From: Pseudomonas vanderleydeniana
GTDB taxonomy: Bacteria; Pseudomonadota; Gammaproteobacteria; Pseudomonadales; Pseudomonadaceae
Length of the DNA: 64,000 nt
Reading direction: 5' to 3'
NCBI RefSeq assembly: GCF_014268755.2
Contig: NZ_CP077093.1
Span: forward strand, 4,700,001 to 4,764,000
Positions 28,605-40,473 of the stretch are shown piece by piece (position 1 is the first letter of the stretch; the number at the start of each line of letters is the position of its first letter). The translations under genes and the position numbers were made by a program. Below the pieces are notes generated by a model. The model ran no database searches. It worked only from the letters and a program-made list of their open reading frames with translations, and was not told where the DNA came from.

Positions 28605-29549
28605 TTATTTCTTGAGGACCAGTTCGACCGGCGTCTCGATCACGCCGTCGACGGCATCGACCTTCTCGCCCTTGACCAGCTTGAGGGCATTCTGGATACC
28701 GAACACGGCCTGCTGGGCCGCGGCCTGGTCGGCGGTCGCCAGTACGCGGCCGTCCTGCAGCATCGGCTTGATCGCCTCGATGTTGTCGTAGCCGACCACC
28801 TGAACCTTGCCCGCCTTGCCGGCGGCACGTACCGCGGAGACGGCGCCCAGGGCCATGTTGTCGTTACCGGCCAGCAGGGCCTTGAGGTCCGGGTATTCGC
28901 TCAGCATGGCGGAAGCGACCTTGTTGCCCTGGTCGATTTCCCAGTTGCCGGACTGGGTGGAGACGATCTTCATGCCGGCGGCATCCATCGCGTCCTTGAA
29001 GCCGGCAGTGCGCTGCTGGGCGTTGGTGGTGGTCGGTACGCCCTCGATGATGCCAACCTTGTCGCCGGAGGCCAGGGTCTTGGCCAGGTAGTCGCCGACC
29101 AGGCGCGCACCCTTGCGGTTGTCCGGGCCGACGAAGGGAATGTCGAGGTTCTTGCTCTTGAGCACCTGCGGGTCGAGGCGGTTGTCGATGTTGACCACCT
29201 TGATGCCGGCGTCGGAGGCTTTCTTGAGGACTGTCACCAGGGCCTTGGAGTCGGCCGGGGCGATCACCAGGGCATCGACCTTGGACAGGATCATCTGGTT
29301 GACGATATCGATCTGGGCAGCGGTGTCGGTTTCGTTCTTGATCCCGTTGGTGATCATGTCGAAATCGGCGGAATGGGCTTTCTGGTAATCCTTGGCGCCA
29401 TCCTGCATGGTGACGAAGAATTCGTTGGCGAGGGATTTCATGACCAGCCCGACCTTGGGCTTGGCCGCGTCAGCGAAGGCCGACGACAGCGGCAGGGTGG
29501 CGGCGAGTACGGCGACAGCGAGCAGACGACCAGCGAATGGCAACTTCAT
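28605..29549 (-). CDS. rbsB: Periplasmic D-ribose-binding protein
   Basis: 314 aa from ATG at 29549 (GGAGTG upstream). A signal peptide (MKLPFAGRLLAVAVLAATLP, cleavage near SSAFADA) is followed by a type I periplasmic-binding fold (KVGLVMKSLANEFFVTMQDGA, ALVIAPADSKALV, ALLAGNDNMALGAV). It captures ribose for RbsAC. First gene of the operon, 92 bases downstream of the operator palindrome. Confidence 0.97.
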   Translation of the reverse strand: MKLPFAGRLLAVAVLAATLPLSSAFADAAKPKVGLVMKSLANEFFVTMQDGAKDYQKAHSADFDMITNGIKNETDTAAQIDIVNQMILSKVDALVIAPADSKALVTVLKKASDAGIKVVNIDNRLDPQVLKSKNLDIPFVGPDNRKGARLVGDYLAKTLASGDKVGIIEGVPTTTNAQQRTAGFKDAMDAAGMKIVSTQSGNWEIDQGNKVASAMLSEYPDLKALLAGNDNMALGAVSAVRAAGKAGKVQVVGYDNIEAIKPMLQDGRVLATADQAAAQQAVFGIQNALKLVKGEKVDAVDGVIETPVELVLKK

Positions 29550-29640
29550 GGGTTCACTCCGGATCTTATGATTATTGTGAGCAACGTCAGCCGCGCGACG
29601 GGACGTGTCCACCACGGTGGAAATCCCGGAAAACAGACCG

Positions 29641-29691
29641 CGCAAACGTTTGCGTGAAACGAACTATGCGAACCCCACCGACATTTGTCAA
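29641..29691 (-). promoter_or_regulatory. rbs promoter with LacI-type operator
   Basis: On the minus strand, a -35 TTGACA (29686-29691) and a -10 CATAGT (29663-29668) are 17 bases apart. The perfect 14-bp palindrome CGCAAACGTTTGCG (29641-29654) begins 9 bases after the -10 and so covers the expected start point, the layout for RbsR repression by blocking initiation or clearance. Confidence 0.85.
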
Positions 29692-29792
29692 CGGGATCCG
29701 CTGCGTTTGTTTCAGAGAATAGCCAGGAAACGACCACCGGGCGCGAGGCCCGGTGCTGGAAGAACGTTGCGAGAAAACGCGACGAAGAGGGG

Positions 29793-30260
29793 TTACGCGG
29801 TAGTGCTGACCAGCGAACCGGAACTGCCGGACTTGGCTTCCTTGGTCAGCGCCGCCAGCAGGGCCGCCGCGGTGGTCATCAGGGCCCCATTGACGGTACT
29901 GATCTGCCCCTGGATGCCCATCAATACGGTGGTGCGGGCATCATCCGAAGGGTAGGAAGCCTTCTGCGCGGCCTCCAACTGCTGCTGGAGTTCTTGCAGT
30001 TGCTGCTGCAACTCCTTCATGCGCTTCTGCAGCGCCTTGACCGCCGCATTGTGGCTATTGCCCGAACTCTCTTCGGCACCACCGGTGGCTTCTGCACCGC
30101 CGCCACCAGCGCGGACCTTGCCATCCTTGTTATCGGCCTCGCTGGTGTCCTTCACCGCCTTGTCGATTTCGTCCGTCATGGCGATGGTTTTGGACTCCGT
30201 CGAACCGGCGGCGTGGCCGTTGATCATCAGGCCGCCGGGAGAAGGAAAACCTACTGACAT
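29793..30260 (-). CDS. Hypothetical protein with coiled coil
   Basis: 155 aa from ATG at 30260 (GAGG upstream). The first 70 residues are disordered and Gly/Ser/Asp-rich (RAGGGGAEATGGAEES). Residues ~75-112 form a clear Gln-rich coiled coil (LQKRMKELQQQLQELQQQLE), then an Ala-rich helix (LMTTAAALLAALT). No signal peptide. It lies between the rbs promoter and the SOS box with no operon partner. Function unknown; a structural or secreted filament-like role is conceivable but unsupported. Confidence 0.75.
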   Translation of the reverse strand: MSVGFPSPGGLMINGHAAGSTESKTIAMTDEIDKAVKDTSEADNKDGKVRAGGGGAEATGGAEESSGNSHNAAVKALQKRMKELQQQLQELQQQLEAAQKASYPSDDARTTVLMGIQGQISTVNGALMTTAAALLAALTKEAKSGSSGSLVSTTA

Positions 30261-30525
30261 GGTAAGAACCTCGGGAAAATTTCTGTACCGGGCTATCGGC
30301 GGCCACGTGGCGAACTTTAGCCGCGTTGTACGACAGTGCATTCAGTGCCGATACAAACGCCCTGCCATTCATATTCGACCCTTCCCACCCGATACGGCGA
30401 ACAATCCCCAACGCCAAGCGCCCCTGTGCCGACATTCAGCCCACGGCAAATCCTTATAATTTTTCCTACAGCTGACGCCAAATCCTAAAAAGCGCTGTCA
30501 GAAACGCTCCAAACCACTCTGACAG
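30261..30525. other. Intergenic region before the SOS promoter
   Basis: Between divergent genes; AT-rich near its right end. It should contain the promoter of the minus-strand coiled-coil gene. I see no other feature before the -35-like TTGCGA at 30526. Confidence 0.5.
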
Positions 30526-30566
30526 TTGCGAAACTGCCTACAGTTAAATACTGTATGCACGTACAG
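30526..30566 (+). promoter_or_regulatory. LexA (SOS) box over a putative promoter
   Basis: CTGTATGCACGTACAG at 30551-30566 fits the gammaproteobacterial LexA consensus CTGT-N8-ACAG. TTGCGA (30526-30531) and TACTGT (30549-30554), 17 bases apart, could be the -35 and -10, placing the box over the promoter. It is 20 bases before the DUF1654 GTG. Confidence 0.85.
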
Positions 30567-30585
30567 CTTAATTAAGGATTGTTTC

Positions 30586-30834
30586 GTGGCAAACCCAACT
30601 TCAGCCTCCGCCGCCCTCAGCTCCTACGAGCGCATGGGCCTGCGCGTACAGAAAATCATCAACTCCCAATCCGCCCAGCAGGCCAAGGCCGCGCTGATCT
30701 TCCGCATGCCGGACGATCCTGTCGAGGAGTGGGAACAACTGCTCGAGGAAATCGACGAGAACGACAACGTCACCCTCGCCTACCGCGATGACGGCGGCGT
30801 GCAGATTTTCTGGACCGTGCCCAAGGAAGACTGA
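30586..30834 (+). CDS. DUF1654 protein, SOS-controlled
   Basis: 82 aa from GTG at 30586 (AAGGA upstream); a longer frame to 30526 would begin inside the promoter. Two helices (YERMGLRVQKIINSQSAQQAKAAL) precede a short acidic domain (EEWEQLLEEIDENDNVTLAYRDD, then GGVQIFWTVPKED). DUF1654 is known almost only from Pseudomonas and has no assigned function. It lies 3 bases before endonuclease I and shares the LexA-box promoter, suggesting a role in DNA damage or DNA turnover. Confidence 0.9.
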   Translation: MANPTSASAALSSYERMGLRVQKIINSQSAQQAKAALIFRMPDDPVEEWEQLLEEIDENDNVTLAYRDDGGVQIFWTVPKED

Positions 30835-30837
30835 GCC

Positions 30838-31527
30838 ATGCGTTTGCCCGTCGTCGCCCTGCTCGGCCTGTGCTGGGTGCTGCCGGCCCACGCCGAAGCG
30901 CCCCGCACCTTCAGTGAGGCCAAGAAAGTCGCCTGGAAGCTCTACGAGCGCCAGTCCACGGAGTTCTATTGCGGCTGCAAGTACACCGGCAACCGGGTCG
31001 ACCTCAAGGCGTGCGGCTACGTACCGCGCAAGAATGCCAACCGCGCGGCGCGCATCGAGTGGGAACACATCGTGCCGGCCTGGCAGATCGGCCACCAGCG
31101 CCAGTGCTGGCAACAGGGCGGACGCAAGAACTGCACCCGCAACGACCCGACCTACCAGCGCGCCGAAGCCGACCTGCACAACCTGGTGCCGAGCATCGGC
31201 GAGGTGAACGGCGACCGCAGCAATTTCAGTTTCGGCTGGTTGCCGGAGCAGAAGGGTCAGTACGGTTCCTGCCTGACCCAGGTCGACTTCAAGGCCAAGA
31301 AGGTCATGCCACGCCCCTCGATCCGCGGCATGATCGCCCGCACCTATTTCTACATGAGCAAGCAGTACGGGCTGCGCCTGTCGAAACAGGATCGCCAGTT
31401 GTACGAAGCCTGGGACAAGACCTACCCGGTGCAGGCCTGGGAACGCCAGCGCAACCAGCACGTGGCGTGCGTCATGGGGCGCGGCAACGAGTTCGTCGGC
31501 GCGGTGGACCTCAAGGCCTGCGGCTAA
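30838..31527 (+). CDS. endA: Periplasmic/secreted endonuclease I
   Basis: 229 aa with signal peptide MRLPVVALLGLCWVLPAHA. The His-Me-finger nuclease core reads RIEWEHIVPAWQIGHQRQCW, with catalytic His in EHIVPA, and DLHNLVPSIGEVNGDRSNF holds the metal-binding Asn. Cys-rich segments (CGCKYTG, CVMG) suggest disulfides after export. Degrades double-stranded DNA outside the cytoplasm. Co-transcribed with the SOS-regulated DUF1654 gene, which would place extracellular DNA degradation under damage control. Confidence 0.94.
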   Translation: MRLPVVALLGLCWVLPAHAEAPRTFSEAKKVAWKLYERQSTEFYCGCKYTGNRVDLKACGYVPRKNANRAARIEWEHIVPAWQIGHQRQCWQQGGRKNCTRNDPTYQRAEADLHNLVPSIGEVNGDRSNFSFGWLPEQKGQYGSCLTQVDFKAKKVMPRPSIRGMIARTYFYMSKQYGLRLSKQDRQLYEAWDKTYPVQAWERQRNQHVACVMGRGNEFVGAVDLKACG

Positions 31528-31570
31528 AAAACCTGCTGGACCTGTAGCCTCATGTGAGAGCAACACTCAC

Positions 31571-31646
31571 CTGTGGGAGCCGGATTCATCCGCGAAGAGG
31601 CCCTTGAGGCCGCTAAAAGCTTCGCGGATGAATCCGGCTCCCACAG
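31571..31646. repeat. REP doublet (REPIN-like), perfect 27-bp inverted repeat
   Basis: Arms 31571-31597 and 31620-31646 are perfectly complementary, built on GTGGGAGCCGGATTCATCC and its complement, with a 22-base spacer. This is the common Pseudomonas REP type mobilised by RAYT transposases. It lies between convergent endA and a lipoprotein gene and may act as bidirectional terminator. Confidence 0.92.
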
Positions 31647-31681
31647 TGCCGAGCTTCAGTACAGAGACTCAGACCTGAGCC

Positions 31682-32020
31682 TCAAGGCTGCGCCTTGTGC
31701 TCCACCACTTCCGATTGCATGTTCTGCTTGTCGGCCAACTGGGCCTTTTTCTGCTCGGCAATTTCCTTGGTCGCGAACGGACCGGCGATGACCTGGCCAT
31801 CGTCGAGGATCTTGAACGGGAAGCCATGCTCGATCAGCCATGCGGTCCAGTCGGTCAGCGCCTTGGACTTGTCGTCCTTGATCAGCAGGTCCCAGCCGCC
31901 CACCGGCGCGGCCGCGGCCACCGGTGCCACGGCCGCCTTGGCCGGCTCGACCTTGTTGCCCGAGCCATCGCCGCAACCGGCCAGCACCACGAATGCCATC
32001 ATCACTGCTATTCTGCGCAC
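31682..32020 (-). CDS. SPOR-like lipoprotein
   Basis: 112 aa. Short signal with lipobox (VVLAGC), an Ala/Pro linker, and a C-terminal SPOR-like repeat (GFPFKILDDGQVIAGPFATKEIAEQKKAQL). SPOR domains bind denuded septal peptidoglycan, but this copy is short, so binding is uncertain. It probably sits in the inner leaflet of the outer membrane. Single gene, divergent from rsmA. Confidence 0.85.
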   Translation of the reverse strand: MRRIAVMMAFVVLAGCGDGSGNKVEPAKAAVAPVAAAAPVGGWDLLIKDDKSKALTDWTAWLIEHGFPFKILDDGQVIAGPFATKEIAEQKKAQLADKQNMQSEVVEHKAQP

Positions 32021-32275
32021 AGAGCGTCTCCCGTAATCGTCAGTTAATGTGATTTTATCACCTTACGGCCTGTCTCAACCGAAACAGATCTGCCTTGCAG
32101 TGTCTTATCAGGCTGAATTTCCGACGATTTTCCGGTGTTGGGGAATTAAATAGAATGCAATGACGTCTGTAATGAACCACCCGCTCGGATCAACTTGGCG
32201 GTATTCTGTATGTAAGACCTAAGCCAGGACTGCCTGAGAAAGGCACCTCAGTAGTAACACTCAAGGAGTAAAGAC

Positions 32276-32470
32276 ATGCTGATACTCACCCGCAAAGTCG
32301 GTGAAAGCATCAACATCGGTGACGACATCACGATCACCATTCTGGGCGTCAGCGGCCAGCAAGTGCGCGTCGGCATCAACGCCCCAAAGGACGTTGCCGT
32401 GCATCGTGAAGAGATTTACCAACGGATCCAGGCCGGCCTGTCTGCCGGAGAAAAGAAAGACCACCTGTAA
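32276..32470 (+). CDS. rsmA: Carbon storage regulator, CsrA/RsmA
   Basis: 64 aa: [20 protein letters not shown] with the conserved RNA-contact residues Leu4/Arg6 and C-terminal [10 protein letters not shown] (Arg44). It is a homodimeric RNA-binding repressor of GGA-containing mRNAs, counteracted by Rsm small RNAs of the Gac system. Strong site AAGGAG 8 bases before ATG. Single gene with a ~255-base upstream region. Confidence 0.97.
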   Translation: MLILTRKVGESINIGDDITITILGVSGQQVRVGINAPKDVAVHREEIYQRIQAGLSAGEKKDHL

Positions 32471-32540
32471 GACGCGAACTCGTCAGCCCTGACATCCGGG
32501 GTCGCGGCTGACGAAAGTCCCCCCTCTTCCTCGCTTTTCC

Positions 32541-33029
32541 CTACATCGCCAGCGTCAGGCCGCCAGCCGGCAACGGCAGCGCCGTCTTGTAGCGCACCTG
32601 CTTGAGCGCAAAGCTGGAGCGGATGTTCGCCACGCCCGGCACCTTGGTCAGAAAGTCCATCATGAAGCGCTCCAGCGCCTGGATGGTCGGCACCAGCACG
32701 CGAATCAGATAGTCCGGATCCCCCGCCATCAGGTAGCACTCCATCACCTCCGGCCGGTCGGCGATCGCCGCCTCGAAGTGCTGCAGCGCCTCTTCCACCT
32801 GTTTTTCCAGGCTGACGTGGATGAACACGTTGACGTGCAGGCCGAGCAGGTCGGCATCGAGCAGGGTCACCTGCTCGCGGATCAGTCCCAGCTCCTCCAT
32901 TGCCCGCACCCGGTTGAAACAGGGGGTCGGCGACAGGTTGACCGAACGGGCCAGGTCCGCATTGGTGATGCGGGCGTTCTCCTGAAGGCTGTTGAGAATG
33001 CCGATGTCGGTGCGATCCAGTTTGCGCAT
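32541..33029 (-). CDS. bkdR: Lrp/AsnC-family activator of the bkd operon
   Basis: 162 aa. N-terminal helix-turn-helix ([41 protein letters not shown]) and RAM ligand domain ([19 protein letters not shown]). Divergent from bkdA1 with ~195 bases between, where BkdR of P. putida binds and activates bkd in response to branched-chain amino acids. The position makes the assignment firm. Confidence 0.96.
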   Translation of the reverse strand: MRKLDRTDIGILNSLQENARITNADLARSVNLSPTPCFNRVRAMEELGLIREQVTLLDADLLGLHVNVFIHVSLEKQVEEALQHFEAAIADRPEVMECYLMAGDPDYLIRVLVPTIQALERFMMDFLTKVPGVANIRSSFALKQVRYKTALPLPAGGLTLAM

Positions 33030-34460
<1,431 letters not shown>

Positions 34461-34463
34461 GCC

Positions 34464-35519
<1,056 letters not shown>

Positions 35520-36803
35520 ATGGGTACTCACGTCATCAAGATGCCGGACATCGGCGAAGGCATCGCAGAAGTCGAACTGTCCCAGTGGCACGTGCAGGTC
35601 GGCGACCTGGTGGTCGAGGACCAGGTGCTGGCCGATGTCATGACCGACAAGGCCATGGTCGACATTCCCTCGCCGGTACACGGCAAGGTGATCGCACTCG
35701 GCGGCCAGCCGGGTGAAGTCATGGCGGTGGGCAGTATCCTGATCAGCATCGAGGTCGAGGGCGCCGGCAACGTGCGCGAAGGCAGCGAAGCCCCCGCCCC
35801 CAAGGCGGCGCCTGCACCGGTGCCGCAGAAGCCGGTCGAGGTCGAAGCCGTCGAGCCTGTCGCCAAGCCGGCAGTAGCGGCAGTCGCCCCTGCGCCCGCC
35901 CGTACAGCTCCGGTGGCCCGCCAGCCCGACGAACGCCCATTGGCTTCGCCGGCGGTACGCAAGCGCGCCTGGGATGCCGGCATCGAGCTGCGCTTCGTCC
36001 ACGGCAGCGGCCCGGCCGGGCGCATCCTGCACGAAGACCTCGACGCCTACCTGGCCCAGGCCGAGCAGCCGGCCCAGAGCAGCGGCAGCCGCTACGCCCG
36101 GCGTACCGACGAGGAGCAGATCCCGGTGATCGGCCTGCGCCGCAAGATCGCCCAGCGCATGCAGGACGCCAAGCGCCGTGCCGCGCACTTCAGCTACGTC
36201 GAAGAGGTCGATGTCACCGCGCTCGAAGAGCTGCGCGTGCACCTGAACCACAAGCACGGCGACAGCCGTGGCAAGCTGACCCTGCTGCCGTTCCTGGTGC
36301 GGGCGATGGTCGTGGCCCTGCGCGAGTTCCCGCAGATGAACGTGCGCTATGACGACGAAGCCCAGGTCATCACCCGCCACGGCGCGGTGCACGTCGGCGT
36401 CGCCGCCCAGACCGACGGCGGCCTGATGGTGCCGGTGGTGCGCCATGCCGAGACCCTGGACCTGTGGAGCACGGCCGACGAGATCAACCGGCTGGCCAAG
36501 GCCGCCCGCAGCGGCAAGGCGACCCGCGAGGAAATGTCCGGCTCGACCATCACCCTGACCAGCCTCGGTGCCCTGGGCGGCATCGTCAGCACGCCGGTGC
36601 TGAACCTGCCGGAAGTGGCGATCGTCGGCGTCAACCGCATCGTCGAGCGGCCCGTGGTGATCAAGGGCCAGATCGTCGTGCGCAAGATGATGAACCTGTC
36701 CAGCTCGTTCGATCACCGCGTGGTCGACGGCATGGACGCGGCGCAATTCATCCAGGCCATTCGCGGCCTGCTCGAACAACCCGCCTGCCTGTTTGTGGAG
36801 TGA
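35520..36803 (+). CDS. bkdB: Branched-chain 2-oxoacid dehydrogenase E2 (lipoamide acyltransferase)
   Basis: 427 aa. A single lipoyl domain ([13 protein letters not shown], lipoylated Lys within TDKAM), an Ala/Pro hinge (about 85-140), a peripheral subunit-binding domain ([20 protein letters not shown]) and a catalytic core ending [18 protein letters not shown] with the active-site His/Asp. Transfers the acyl group to CoA and forms the complex core. Confidence 0.98.
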   Translation: MGTHVIKMPDIGEGIAEVELSQWHVQVGDLVVEDQVLADVMTDKAMVDIPSPVHGKVIALGGQPGEVMAVGSILISIEVEGAGNVREGSEAPAPKAAPAPVPQKPVEVEAVEPVAKPAVAAVAPAPARTAPVARQPDERPLASPAVRKRAWDAGIELRFVHGSGPAGRILHEDLDAYLAQAEQPAQSSGSRYARRTDEEQIPVIGLRRKIAQRMQDAKRRAAHFSYVEEVDVTALEELRVHLNHKHGDSRGKLTLLPFLVRAMVVALREFPQMNVRYDDEAQVITRHGAVHVGVAAQTDGGLMVPVVRHAETLDLWSTADEINRLAKAARSGKATREEMSGSTITLTSLGALGGIVSTPVLNLPEVAIVGVNRIVERPVVIKGQIVVRKMMNLSSSFDHRVVDGMDAAQFIQAIRGLLEQPACLFVE

Positions 36804-36805
36804 GC

Positions 36806-38194
36806 ATGCAACAGACTCAAAGCACCACCCTGCTGATCATCGGCGGCGGCCCCGGCGGCTATGTCGCGGCCATTCGCGCCGGGCAACTGGGCATCCCGAC
36901 CGTCCTGGTGGAAGGCCAGGAACTGGGTGGCACCTGCCTGAACGTCGGCTGCATTCCGTCCAAGGCGCTGATCCACGTCGCCGAGCAGTTCCATGCCACC
37001 CAGGCCTACAGCGGCGGCCGCTCGCCGCTGGGCATCCAGGTGGCGCAGGCAACCCTGGACATCGCCAAGAGCGTGGAATGGAAGGACGGCATCGTCGACC
37101 GCCTGACCACCGGCGTCGCCGGCCTGCTGAAGAAGAACGGCGTCGAAGTCCTGCGCGGCTGGGCCAAGATCATCGACGGCAAGAACGTCGACGTCGATGG
37201 TGTCCGCGTGCAGTGCGAACACCTGCTGCTGGCCAACGGCTCGCAGACCGTGGAATTGCCGATGCTGCCGTTCGGCGGCCCGATCATCTCCTCCACCGAA
37301 GCGCTGGCGCCGACCTCGATTCCCAAGCGCCTGGTGGTGGTCGGGGCCGGCTACATCGGCCTGGAACTGGGCATCGCCTACCGCAAGCTCGGCGCCGAGG
37401 TGACGGTGGTCGAGGCCCGTGACCGCATCCTGCCGACCTACGACCGCGAGCTGACCCAGCCGGTGGCCGAGTCGGTCAAGGCACTGGGCATCAACGTGCT
37501 GCTGGGGCACAGCGTCGAAGGTTTCGACGCGGCGAGCAACAGCCTCAAGGTGCGCGATCCGCAGGGTCAAAGCCTGTCGCTGGCCACCGAGCAGGTGCTG
37601 GTGGCGGTGGGTCGCAAGCCACGCACCCAGGGCTGGAACCTGGAGACCCTGGCGCTGGCCATGAACGGGGCGGCGATCCGCGTCGACAGCCATTGCCAGA
37701 CCAGCATGCGCAACGTCTGGGCGATCGGCGACCTGACCGGCGAGCCGATGCTGGCCCACCGTGCCATGGCCCAGGGCGAGATGGTCGCCGAGCTGATCGC
37801 CGGCAAGCACCGTGAGTTCAACCCGACCGCCATTGCCGCGGTGTGCTTTACCGATCCGGAGCTGGTGGTGGTCGGCAAGACGCCGGACGAAGCCAAGACC
37901 GCCGGACTGGACTGCCTGGTGGCGAGCTTCCCGTTCGCCGCCAACGGGCGGGCCATGACCCTGGAGTCCAGGAGCGGCTTCGTGCGGGTGGTGGCGCGGC
38001 GCGACAATCACCTGATCGTCGGTTGGCAGGCAGTGGGAGTGGGCGTTTCGGAACTGGCGGCGGCCTTCGGGCAGTCGCTGGAGATGGGCGCCCGGCTGGA
38101 AGACATTGCCGGCACCATCCATGCCCACCCGACCCTGGGTGAAGCGGTGCAGGAAGCGGCGCTCAAGGCGCTGGGGCATGCGCTGCATATCTGA
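36806..38194 (+). CDS. lpdV: Dihydrolipoamide dehydrogenase E3, valine type
   Basis: 462 aa from ATG at 36806, 2 bases after bkdB. FAD-binding [20 protein letters not shown], redox-active disulfide [16 protein letters not shown]-binding [12 protein letters not shown] and C-terminal His-Glu in [10 protein letters not shown]. Reoxidises lipoamide for the branched-chain complex; LPD-Val in P. putida. Final gene of the bkd operon, followed by a REP doublet. Confidence 0.98.
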   Translation: MQQTQSTTLLIIGGGPGGYVAAIRAGQLGIPTVLVEGQELGGTCLNVGCIPSKALIHVAEQFHATQAYSGGRSPLGIQVAQATLDIAKSVEWKDGIVDRLTTGVAGLLKKNGVEVLRGWAKIIDGKNVDVDGVRVQCEHLLLANGSQTVELPMLPFGGPIISSTEALAPTSIPKRLVVVGAGYIGLELGIAYRKLGAEVTVVEARDRILPTYDRELTQPVAESVKALGINVLLGHSVEGFDAASNSLKVRDPQGQSLSLATEQVLVAVGRKPRTQGWNLETLALAMNGAAIRVDSHCQTSMRNVWAIGDLTGEPMLAHRAMAQGEMVAELIAGKHREFNPTAIAAVCFTDPELVVVGKTPDEAKTAGLDCLVASFPFAANGRAMTLESRSGFVRVVARRDNHLIVGWQAVGVGVSELAAAFGQSLEMGARLEDIAGTIHAHPTLGEAVQEAALKALGHALHI

Positions 38195-38221
38195 CAGATA
38201 CAGGTAGGACTCAAGGGCACT

Positions 38222-38312
38222 TTCGCGGATAAATCCTGCTCCCACAAGGCGTCGCGGTAACCACAAACATTGTGAGCGCCGCAAAACTGTGGGAGCAGGA
38301 TTCATCCGCGAA
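38222..38312. repeat. REP doublet (REPIN-like) between convergent genes
   Basis: Arms 38222-38246 and 38288-38312 are complementary at 24 of 25 bases, of the TTCGCGGAT...GCTCCCACA type. The 41-base spacer contains no gene. It ends the bkd transcript region and lies before the convergent aldolase gene. Confidence 0.9.
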
Positions 38313-38335
38313 CAGGGCCCGAGAGCTCAAACTCA

Positions 38336-39121
38336 TCAGTCGCGGTAACCCGGCGCCACCCGCTCCAGCAACCGCAACATCGCCGACCACGCCAGCTCCA
38401 TGGCATCCGGGTCGGTCAACTGCCCCTCCTCCACCGGCCGCCCCGGATCATTGAACTGTCGCTCGGTGTGCACGCACACCTCATGGGACGGCAACACCAG
38501 CTCGCCACAGGCCTGCGCCGTGACCTGGATCTCGCACGCCTTCTCCAGGTAGTACATGCGCAGAAACGCCTCGGCCACCGTCTTGCCCACGCTCAACAGG
38601 CCATGGTTACGCAGGATCATCACCGACTTGTCGCCCAGGTCCTGCACCAGCCGGGCCTGCTCATCCATGTCCAGCGCCACGCCTTCATAGTCGTGATAGG
38701 CGGTGCGGCCATAGAACTCCATGGAAATCTGGTTTACCGGCAACAGCCCGCACTTGAGCGCGGCCACGGCGCAACCGGCCTTGGTGTGGGTGTGCAGCAC
38801 GCACTGCGCATCCTCGCGGGCCCCGTGGATCGCACTGTGGATCACGAAGCCGGCCGGGTTCACCGCATACGGTGATGCCTCGACCGCCCGTCCATCCAGG
38901 CCGATCTTCACCAGGCTCGAGGCGGTGATCTCATCGAACATCAGTCCATAGGGGTTGATCAGGAAATGGTGCTCCGGCCCGGGCAGGCGCAGGGAGATGT
39001 GGGTGAAGATCAGGTCGGTCATGCGAAAATGCGCAATCAGCCGATAACAGGCCGCCAGTTGTTCGCGCAGTTGGCGCTCGATGGCAGCCGGGGCGGCGGC
39101 GGTGTGCAGAAGGTCATTCAA
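38336..39121 (-). CDS. Class II aldolase/adducin-family protein
   Basis: 261 aa from TTG at 39121, chosen for GGAG 8 bases upstream; the frame continues upstream but into weak coding sequence. Metal-binding His residues in VLHTHTKAGCAVAALKCG and MILRNHGLLSVGKTVAEAF are typical. Members are fuculose/ribulose-phosphate aldolases or epimerases and decarboxylases; which substrate applies is unclear. Downstream (minus strand) of a substrate-binding protein gene, so a shared catabolic role is likely. Confidence 0.88.
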   Translation of the reverse strand: MNDLLHTAAAPAAIERQLREQLAACYRLIAHFRMTDLIFTHISLRLPGPEHHFLINPYGLMFDEITASSLVKIGLDGRAVEASPYAVNPAGFVIHSAIHGAREDAQCVLHTHTKAGCAVAALKCGLLPVNQISMEFYGRTAYHDYEGVALDMDEQARLVQDLGDKSVMILRNHGLLSVGKTVAEAFLRMYYLEKACEIQVTAQACGELVLPSHEVCVHTERQFNDPGRPVEEGQLTDPDAMELAWSAMLRLLERVAPGYRD

Positions 39122-39210
39122 GCGGATCACTCCTACAGGCAGGGAATTGGAATGGGCCGGGCGCCACGGCAGCGCCCGGCACGGGTTGGCGACACAAGCC
39201 ACCCACTACT

Positions 39211-40266
39211 TTACTTGCTTGCCCACGCATTGAAACGCTCTTCGAGCTCTTCGCCGTGATCGACCCAGAAAGCGACGTTCATGGACAAGGCGCCCTTGAG
39301 ATTCTGCGGTGCGGTCGGTACCCATTTCGCCAATGCCGGGTCGAGCCGGGCGGCGGCCAGGGTATTGGTCGGGCCGTAGGGAATCTGCTTGACGTAATCG
39401 ACCTGGGCATCGGGCTGGTTGGCGAAGGCGATGAAGCGCTTGGCCTGGTCGACGTGTTTCGAACCCTTGATGATCGCCCAGTAGTCCATGCCGTACAGGC
39501 TGCCCGGCCAGACCAGGCCCAGGTGGCTGCCCTGCTGCGCGGCGGAAGCCACCCGGCCGCTGTAGGTCGAGGTCATCACCACGTCGCCGGCCATCAGCCA
39601 TTGCGGCGGCTGGGCCCCGGCCTCCCACCACTGGATGTACGGCTTGAGCTGGTCGAGCTTGGCAAAGGCACGGTCCACGCCCTGCGGCGTGCTCAGCACC
39701 GAATAGACATCCTCGACCTTCACCCCGTCGGCCAGCAGGGCAAATTCCAGGTTGTACACCGCACGCTTGCGCAGGCCGCGCTTGCCGGGGAAGGTCTTCA
39801 CATCCCAGAAGTCCGCCCAGGAGGTCGGTGCCCGCGCCAGTTTGTCGGTGTCGTAGGCCAGCGCCACGCTCCACACCAGCGCCGCCGAACCGCATTCCTG
39901 CGCGGCATCGGGAATCAGTTGGTCGGCATGGCCGAGCTGTTTCCAGTCCAGGCGTTCGTACATGCCCTCGTCGCAACCACGGGCCAGGTCCGGTCCCTCG
40001 ATCTGCACCACATCCCAGTCCACGCTGCCGGTGTCGACCATGACCTTGATCCGGGCCATTTCACCGTTGTACTCGCTCTGCATCAGCTGGCTGCCGTCCC
40101 TGGCACTGAAAGGCTTGAAGAACGCCGTGTCCTGGGCCTTCTGCCCGGCGCCACCGTAGCCGACAACCACCATCTCCTGGGCCGCCTGGGCGCTGCCCAG
40201 CGCAAGGCCCAGGGCCAGGACCGAAAACAAGGGATAAGAACCGTACTTGCAGGCATTCGATTTCAT
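39211..40266 (-). CDS. Spermidine/putrescine-type periplasmic substrate-binding protein
   Basis: 351 aa from ATG at 40266. Signal peptide ending LALGSAQA, then a type II binding fold: MVVVGYGGAGQ, DVVQIEGPDLARGCDEGMYE, LVWSVALAYDTDKL, WADFWDVKTFPGKRGLR and a C-terminal YGPTN block. Typical of PotD/PotF relatives. No permease or ATPase gene is adjacent, which is unusual; it may work with a distant transporter. It shares the minus strand with the aldolase gene and is divergent from an OYE-type flavoprotein. Confidence 0.9.
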   Translation of the reverse strand: MKSNACKYGSYPLFSVLALGLALGSAQAAQEMVVVGYGGAGQKAQDTAFFKPFSARDGSQLMQSEYNGEMARIKVMVDTGSVDWDVVQIEGPDLARGCDEGMYERLDWKQLGHADQLIPDAAQECGSAALVWSVALAYDTDKLARAPTSWADFWDVKTFPGKRGLRKRAVYNLEFALLADGVKVEDVYSVLSTPQGVDRAFAKLDQLKPYIQWWEAGAQPPQWLMAGDVVMTSTYSGRVASAAQQGSHLGLVWPGSLYGMDYWAIIKGSKHVDQAKRFIAFANQPDAQVDYVKQIPYGPTNTLAAARLDPALAKWVPTAPQNLKGALSMNVAFWVDHGEELEERFNAWASK

Positions 40267-40473
40267 CGATGAATCCTCGTGCGGTATCGCCCGGGCAGGC
40301 CGCCCGCGACGATCCATTTTCTTGTTTTATGAGGTACGCCCGATGAACAGGCGTGATTTGAAGCTACGCAAGGGACAGTAAAAAAACAAGTTGATTTTTT
40401 ACTGAAGGTAAATTTTTATAGCCACATAATAACAACCACCCGGCCGTGATTCCGGGTCGCCTGGAGAGTCGCC

